A DNA stretch of 64,000 nt. Origin: Erythrophleum ivorense (taxonomy: Eukaryota; Streptophyta; Magnoliopsida; Fabales; Fabaceae). The notes under the pieces were generated by a model. It had not been told where the DNA came from and did not search any database. It worked only from the letters and a program-made list of their open reading frames with translations. The translations under genes and the position numbers were made by a program. The stretch is from positions 372,001 to 436,000 of the forward strand of contig JAIUCV010000351.1 of the NCBI GenBank assembly GCA_026724425.1, in the 5' to 3' direction. This document shows, piece after piece, positions 58,385 to 64,000 of the stretch; position 1 is the stretch's first letter, and each line of letters starts with the position of its first letter.

Positions 58385-61300
58385 AGCCGGTTCCAAGCCC
58401 GGGAAAAAGAGGAGGGTTGTGTTAGGCAGTCGACAGCCAACGTAAAACTTTGTCGAATCTTTATGACATGGACAATCGATATATTAAACGTAAAGCTAGG
58501 TCGTTGCCTGTAAGTAACGCGCTGTATAGCTCGGGTACAGTGAGAAGTGAGCAAGAGCCGCTGCATCGACGCCTGGATGTAGTGAAAAATAAGCAAAGGT
58601 TCCCACATTTTCGTGAACGAATGTGGCTAAAGAAGCTAGTTCATGAGAGTAGGATTCGTTTTGGCACTTGGAATATAGGTACACTTACGGGTAAGTCTAT
58701 GGAAATAGTAGATACTATGATTAGGAGGAGGATTAATTTTATGTGTTTACAAGAAACTAAATGGGTAGGAGAAAAAGCGAAAGAATTAGACACTTCAGGT
58801 TTTAAACTTTGGTATACTGGTAAGGCTAAATTTAGAAATGGAGTAGGTATAATTGTAGATAAATTTTGGGAAAATGCGATAGTGGATGTAAAAAGGTTAG
58901 GAGATAGAATCATTGCATTAAAGTTTATAGTAGAAAAGGAAATCTTTAATGTTATTAGTGTTTATGCACCACAAGTAGGGCTAGAAGAATATCACAAGGT
59001 AAAGTTTTGGGAGGATTTAGAATGTTTAGTTCAAGAAATACCATTCGGAGAAAAGATTCTTTTAGGAGGAGATTTAAATGGTCATGTGGGAAGAGTATCT
59101 TCAGGGTACGAGGGTGTTCATGGAGGACATGGCATAGGGGAAGCAAATGCAGAGGGTAAAACTATTCTAGATTTCTCATTAGCGTTCGATCTTATATTAG
59201 CTAACACTTGTTTTAGAAAGCGTGAGGAACACCTTATCACGTATAAAAGTGGAAGGGTATGTTCTCAAATTGATTTCTTTCTTATAAAGAAATCAGATAG
59301 AAAACTTTGTATAGATTGCAAAGTTATCCTTGGAGAGAGTTTAACTACTCAGCATAGAGTTTTGGTTATGGATGTAAGAGTTAAGAGGAGAGTAAAAAAC
59401 AAAGGCAAAGATAGGGTGTTAAGAACTAAGTGGTGGCAACTAAAGGGGGATAAAGAAAGAAATTTGTAGAGACGGATTGTGGAGGAAGGATCTTGGGAAA
59501 TACAAGGAAGTGCTAATGATATGTGGAATGGAATGGCTAAAGAAATTAAGAAGATAGCAAGGGAAATATTAGGTGAATCAAAGGGTTTTGGACCTAGGGA
59601 TAAAGAATCTTGATGGTGGGATGCGAGTGTACAAAATAAGATTAAAGTTAAAAGAGAGTGTTACAAAGTGTGGTCATTATGTAAGAGTAATGAAAATTGA
59701 GAAAAATATAAAGTAGCAAGAAAAGATACTAAGAAGGCAGTGAGTGAAGCGAAAGCAAGGGCATTTGATGGATTATACCAATCTTTAGGTACTAAAGTTA
59801 GAGAAAGAAGTATTTATAAGCTAGCTAAAAGTAGGGAAAGAAAAACAAGAGATGTGGACCAAGTGAAATGCATCAAGGATGAAGAAGGGAAAGTGTTAGT
59901 AACGGAACAAGATATCAGAGAACGGTGGAAGGATTATTTTCATAGGCTTTTTAATGAAGGGCATGAGATTTTATTGCAATCGGATAGACTAGACATTAGA
60001 GAAGAGGATCAAAATTATACTTTTTATCGTAGGATTCGCGAGGTAGAGGTAAAAGAAGCATTACAACGAATGGAGAATGGCAGAGCAGTTGGACCGGATA
60101 ATATACCCATTGAGGTATGGAAGAGTTTAGGAGAGAAAGGCATAAGTTGGCTCACAAAGTTATTTAATGAAATTATGAGATCTAAAAGAATGCCAGACGA
60201 GTGGAGGAAAAGTACTTTAATCCCTATTTATAAGAGTAAATGGGACATTCAAAATTGTGCAAATTATAGAGGAATTAAACTCATGAGCCACACTATGAAA
60301 TTATGGGAAAGAGTAATTGAGAGAAGGTTAAGAAAAGAGACTCAAGTGATGGAGAATCAATTTGGTTTTATGCCAGGAAGGTCAACTATGGAAGCAATAT
60401 ACTTGTTGCGAAGATTAATGGAGAGATATCGAGAGAATCAAAGAGATTTACACATGGTATTTATCGATTTAGAAAAAGCATATGATAGAGTGCCAAGAGA
60501 GGTTCTATGGAAAGCTTTGGAGAAAAAAGGAGTTCGTATAGCTTATATTCGAGCAATCCAAGACATGTATGATAAGGTTACAACTAGCGTAGTAACAAAA
60601 GGTGGACTTACGGAAGATTTTCCGATAACTGTTGGTTTACATCAAGGGTCAACTCTGAGCCCTTATCTTTTTACTTTAGTCTTGGATGTGCTTATTGAAC
60701 ATATCCAAGAGTCGGTGCCACAGTGCATGCTTTTTACAGATGATATTGTCCTAGTTGGAGAATCGAGAGAAGAAATGAATGAAAAGTTAGAGAGGTGGAG
60801 ACTAGCTTTGGAAGCTTATGGATTTCGTTTAAGTAGAAGTAAAACAGAGTATATGGAGTGTAAGTTTAGTAAGAGGCACATCATTTCTAGCGTAGAAGTA
60901 AAAATTGGAGAACATATCCTACCACAAGTCACACGATTTAAGTATCTTGGATCTATCATACAACATAACGGAGAAATAGAAGAAGATGTAAAGCATAGGA
61001 TTCAAGCGGGGTGGATGAAATGGAGGAGTGCCTCGGGTGTTATTTGTGATAGAAGAGTACCACTCAAACTTAAGGGTAAATTCTACCGCACAGTTATAAG
61101 ACCTGCAATGTTGTATGGAACTGAGTGTTGGGCAATAAAAAGTCAACAAGAAAATAAGTTAAATATTGCAGAGATGAGAATGTTGCGTTGGATGAGTGGA
61201 CACACTAGAAGAGATAGAATTAGAAATGAATGCATTAGAGAGAAGGTGGAAGTCGCTCCTATTGTGGAAAAGATGGTAGAATCGAGACTTAGATGGTTTG

Positions 61301-61536
61301 GTCATGTGGGGAGGAGACCTATAGAAGCCCCAGTTAGGAGAGTAGATGAGATGGAGAATAGTCCAATAACTAGAGGTAGAGGAAGACCAAGAAAAACTAT
61401 AGGAGAAATTATTAAGAGAGATTTAGATTTAAATAGTCTATCTAAAAATATGATTTATGATAGATGTTTATGGCGTCGATTGATCCATGTAGCCGACCCC
61501 ACTTAATAGGAAAAGGCTTTGTTGTTGTTGTTGTTG
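58385..61536 (+). mobile_element. RTE-clade LINE, full-length but inactivated
   Basis: Non-LTR retrotransposon of about 3.15 kb. One frame runs from about 58468 to 61506 and is broken by in-frame stops at 59467-59469 (TAG), 59611-59613 (TGA) and 59698-59700 (TGA). An apurinic-type endonuclease comes first (TWNIGTLTG, QETKW, GGDLNGHVG, SQIDFFLIK, about 58665-59300). The reverse transcriptase follows (GPDNIPIEVWK, NQFGFMPGRSTMEAI, FIDLEKAYDRVPR, LHQGSTLSPYLF, FTDDIVLVGES, about 60080-60770), then a C-terminal region ending RLIHVADPT. The element ends in a (TTG)n tail at 61520-61536, the usual RTE end. The catalytic DD is present. No clear target duplication was seen, and the 5' edge is approximate. 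Confidence 0.93.
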
Positions 61537-63259
61537 GGTGTACTGCCTATTTAATTAGGCGAGATGGCTAAGTTAATGGTGAGAATTTAGGATGTTTTAC
61601 TACACGTTTAAAAAAAAGAATAAAAATAAATGAATAATATTAATATTCATAGATTAAAAAATAAAAAATAAATACTATTCAAAGATAATAAAAATATAAT
61701 AAATATTATATATCTCATTTTTTAATATTAAAAAAATACTTTTACCTTTGTATATCAAACAAGCCACAAAAAATGTTGGCGTCTTGATCGAATCATAGGT
61801 CAATATCATCACTATCAGGACGCTTCTACTTTCTATGGGAAACTTAAAAAGAAAAAAGTTTAAATTTACATTGTATCCGTTAACATCGTATCAAATTTTA
61901 ATTTTATCTTTCATCTTTACTAATTGGTTCAATGCTTTCCTGATTGCCATGACTGCTACATTCACCAGCGGTGAAATTTAACTATAAGCAAACATGGTTG
62001 TTTACTTGCTTTAAACCTGGTTTTCCGTCAATTTATTTTCGGTCAAAGATTTCAAGCGGTGTTTTCGTCTACAGATCCATATCAACAAGTTTGTCAATGT
62101 GTGCTTATAGTTGGATTTCATGGTTAGTGAATGTAATCAAGTTTGGTAATCAGAAAATCATTGAACCAATTACTAAAATAAATCATAAAATTAAAATAAA
62201 TAAGTAAATAATAAAATTAAAACTTGACATAAAGTTTTAAAAAAATCCGAACACCAAATGATTTACTTATAATAAATTTAAGAGTAAATTACAAAAATAT
62301 TTCTTAAATTTTATTAAAATTACATAAATCACTCATATATTTTTAAAATATATACAAATTTTTAAAAAAATAAAAAATTATATTATACTTTAGTCTAATT
62401 TTATTTTTTATTAAAATATCATTTATTAACTATTCTTATATATTTTTTATGGAGATTATTTTAAAAAAAAATTTAAAATTGAACTGAAGTATATATTTTA
62501 AAAATAGATGAGAGTTTTGTATAATTTCAATAAAATTCATGAGAGATTTGTATAATTTATTTATAATTTAATGAGTTACATGATCATAATTTATTTTAAA
62601 GATATTTTATGTAATTAAAAACATTTTCAAAGATAAATTAAAAATTAAAAATTAATATTAATATTAATATTCAAATGTGAAACTTTATTAAAAAAATTAA
62701 GAGTTTAAAATGTATTTTGATCATATACTAAACTTAAAAAGTAAACGTAATAGAATAAGTTCATATGGGGTAATATTGCCGTTTCAGTACATGGTAGCAG
62801 CCACGAGATATCCACCCTGCCTCTTCTCTTCAACACTTTTCGGCTCAAAAGAACCCTGTTTTTAGACATTTTGAGTCTTCTGGCTCTTAATTGTGCTTTT
62901 TTTTTTTTCTTTTTTAAGAAATCCAGTTAAGAAGGCCACCGCGAATTCAGAGAGCAAACAACCAAACGCTCCGCGGAATCTCATATCGTAATATCCCAAT
63001 TTCAAGCTTATCTCAACATGACAACTTCTTCCGTTGCAGTCTTTGCATATATTTCTGGCCATGTCCACCGTTTCTCAAGGCTCTCATCAGTTTTCCGTTA
63101 CTACCTTCCCCAACCTCCTCTTAATCAATACGAGCCTTTCGGGCTTCCATTTTTCTTCCTCCACCTTCTTGTTTGTTTCCTCAAGAAATTTTCTGGGTTT
63201 CGATTGGAATTTTGTGGGGTCCCTTTTGTTTTGGAATTACCATTGTTGGGCCTTTAGAT
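61537..63259. other. Intergenic, repeat-bearing, then PP2C leader
   Basis: Another occurrence of the short repeat family (gagatttgtataattt, 62290-62560) lies here. From about 62770 the sequence becomes less AT-rich and leads into the probable PP2C promoter and leader; short frames at 63018-63257 are leader sequence. Confidence 0.45.
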
Positions 63260-63469
63260 ATGGGAGGTTGTTGCAGTTACGAGATTTCGTGTGGAGACAA
63301 GGTGATTAGGCAGGTAGATGATAGAGAATATGGTCGCCGAGAGCGCGATGATATTGCATATGGAGATTCCGGAGCTCGAATCAGGTTAAAAGGTTCCTCT
63401 AAGTTTGTATCAATGTACTGTCAACAAGGAAGTAAAGGAGTTAACCAAGATGCATTAACAGTTTGGGAG
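63260..63469 (+). CDS. PP2C-family protein phosphatase, first coding exon (partial)
   Basis: The first 70 residues of a protein Ser/Thr phosphatase 2C; the exon ends at a GT splice site (63470) in phase 0 and the rest leaves the window. The N-terminus MGGCCSYEISC has Gly2 and Cys4/Cys5, a typical N-myristoylation and palmitoylation signal, so membrane attachment is likely. Residues about 52-70 (MYCQQGSKGVNQDALTVWE) carry the first PP2C motif with the GxNQDA core. It resembles Arabidopsis At5g01700, whose neighbours match this window. The catalytic metal-binding residues are not visible here. Confidence 0.88.
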
Positions 63470-64000
63470 GTAAAAATTCTCGTGTATGGTTACAGATGTT
63501 GGCTTTCTGTTTCATTTCCATTAGTTTAGATGGCTTTTTTGAGCTTCTAATCAATTCTCGTGACCCTGCATTGGAATTTCTCTTGTTAATGGGTCCTTAA
63601 TTAGTTTTTATTACACCTGTTCTGTATCTTAGATTGTTTTTTGATTGAAACAAGAAAGCAAAAAAAAAAATTTGTGATAGTACATTATTAAATATGGAAG
63701 CTGCCCAGGATTCTTATTTAATTGGTCATTTAGTGTCTTTTTAAGCACTTGATCAAATTTCTCTTAGGATATGTTTGGATAAGCGGGATGATAGAGGGAA
63801 ACGAAAAAGAAGGGAATGTTTAGTTGAAATCTTTCTCTTATTTGGAAGTTATTAATAAAGAGAGAAGGATAATGAAGAATTTTAAATTAACCTTTCAAAA
63901 TCTTTTAAAATCCTCTCTCTTTATCATTATTATTATTATTTTAAGTTTTCTCAATTTTGGAGAATTGTAGAGGAGAAAGTTTTCCCATCCACCCTCTTTT
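63470..64000 (+). other. PP2C first intron (partial)
   Basis: The intron runs past the window end. From about 63765 (atatgtttggataagcggg) the composition changes to a purine-rich then CT-rich segment that looks like a MITE fragment, but only one end is visible. Confidence 0.45.

Noticed and set aside
60919..61149. Minus-strand frame inside the LINE
   Set aside because: Antisense to the conserved reverse transcriptase C-terminal region; no independent support.
1..64000. CRISPR array, operon or other prokaryotic system
   Set aside because: No spaced identical repeats or prokaryotic gene organisation; genes are split by introns and are plant families.

Overview
The window is nuclear DNA from a flowering plant, most likely a core eudicot and probably a rosid. 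The evidence is split genes with GT-AG introns, AT-rich intergenic DNA full of small transposons, a DYW-type PPR gene, a group I WRKY gene and a plant RTE-type LINE. The species cannot be named from the sequence alone.

Layout from left to right: the 3' part of a SCAR/WAVE actin-regulator gene (1-5041, +); an intronless PPR-DYW organelle RNA-editing gene (7079-9145, +), followed by a decayed, apparently intron-less copy of the SCAR 3' end (about 9494-9651); a small Sel1-repeat gene (10483-11525, +); about 12 kb of gene-poor DNA with inverted-repeat elements; an F-box/LRR gene of the RAE1/FBL3 type (23971-28181, +) with a tRNA-derived SINE in its last intron; a perfect 169-bp tandem duplication and a tRNA-Gln(UUG) gene (29515-29586, -); a WRKY33-like gene (31240-36355, +) with three W-boxes upstream; a broken 3' fragment and the intact copy of a CASP-like membrane protein gene (39169-40890, -), surrounded by duplicated blocks; a second desert (41-55 kb) holding Tourist-like and Stowaway-like MITEs and a 1.58-kb Mutator-like foldback element; a FkbM-type methyltransferase-like gene (55866-57416, +); a dead RTE LINE (58385-61536, +); and the first coding exon of a PP2C phosphatase (63260-63469, +) that leaves the window.

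Gene order matters here. As I recall Arabidopsis, SCAR2, a Sel1 gene, WRKY33 and CASPL4B1 lie together on chromosome 2 (At2g38440-38480), while SCAR4, RAE1, a methyltransferase-like gene and a PP2C lie together on chromosome 5 (At5g01730-01700). This window holds both sets interleaved in one segment, which looks like the state before duplication and reciprocal gene loss. The genes do not form a pathway. They act in actin nucleation, organelle RNA editing, ubiquitin-mediated turnover, defence transcription, membrane or wall-domain organisation, and signalling.

I found no clear new multi-gene system. The most notable items are the foldback element with its perfect 10-bp target duplication, the SCAR-derived fragment, the SINE with its target duplication, the WRKYGEK variant with the W-box trio, and the duplicated CASPL neighbourhood, where paralogous copies act as an empty site for a MITE.
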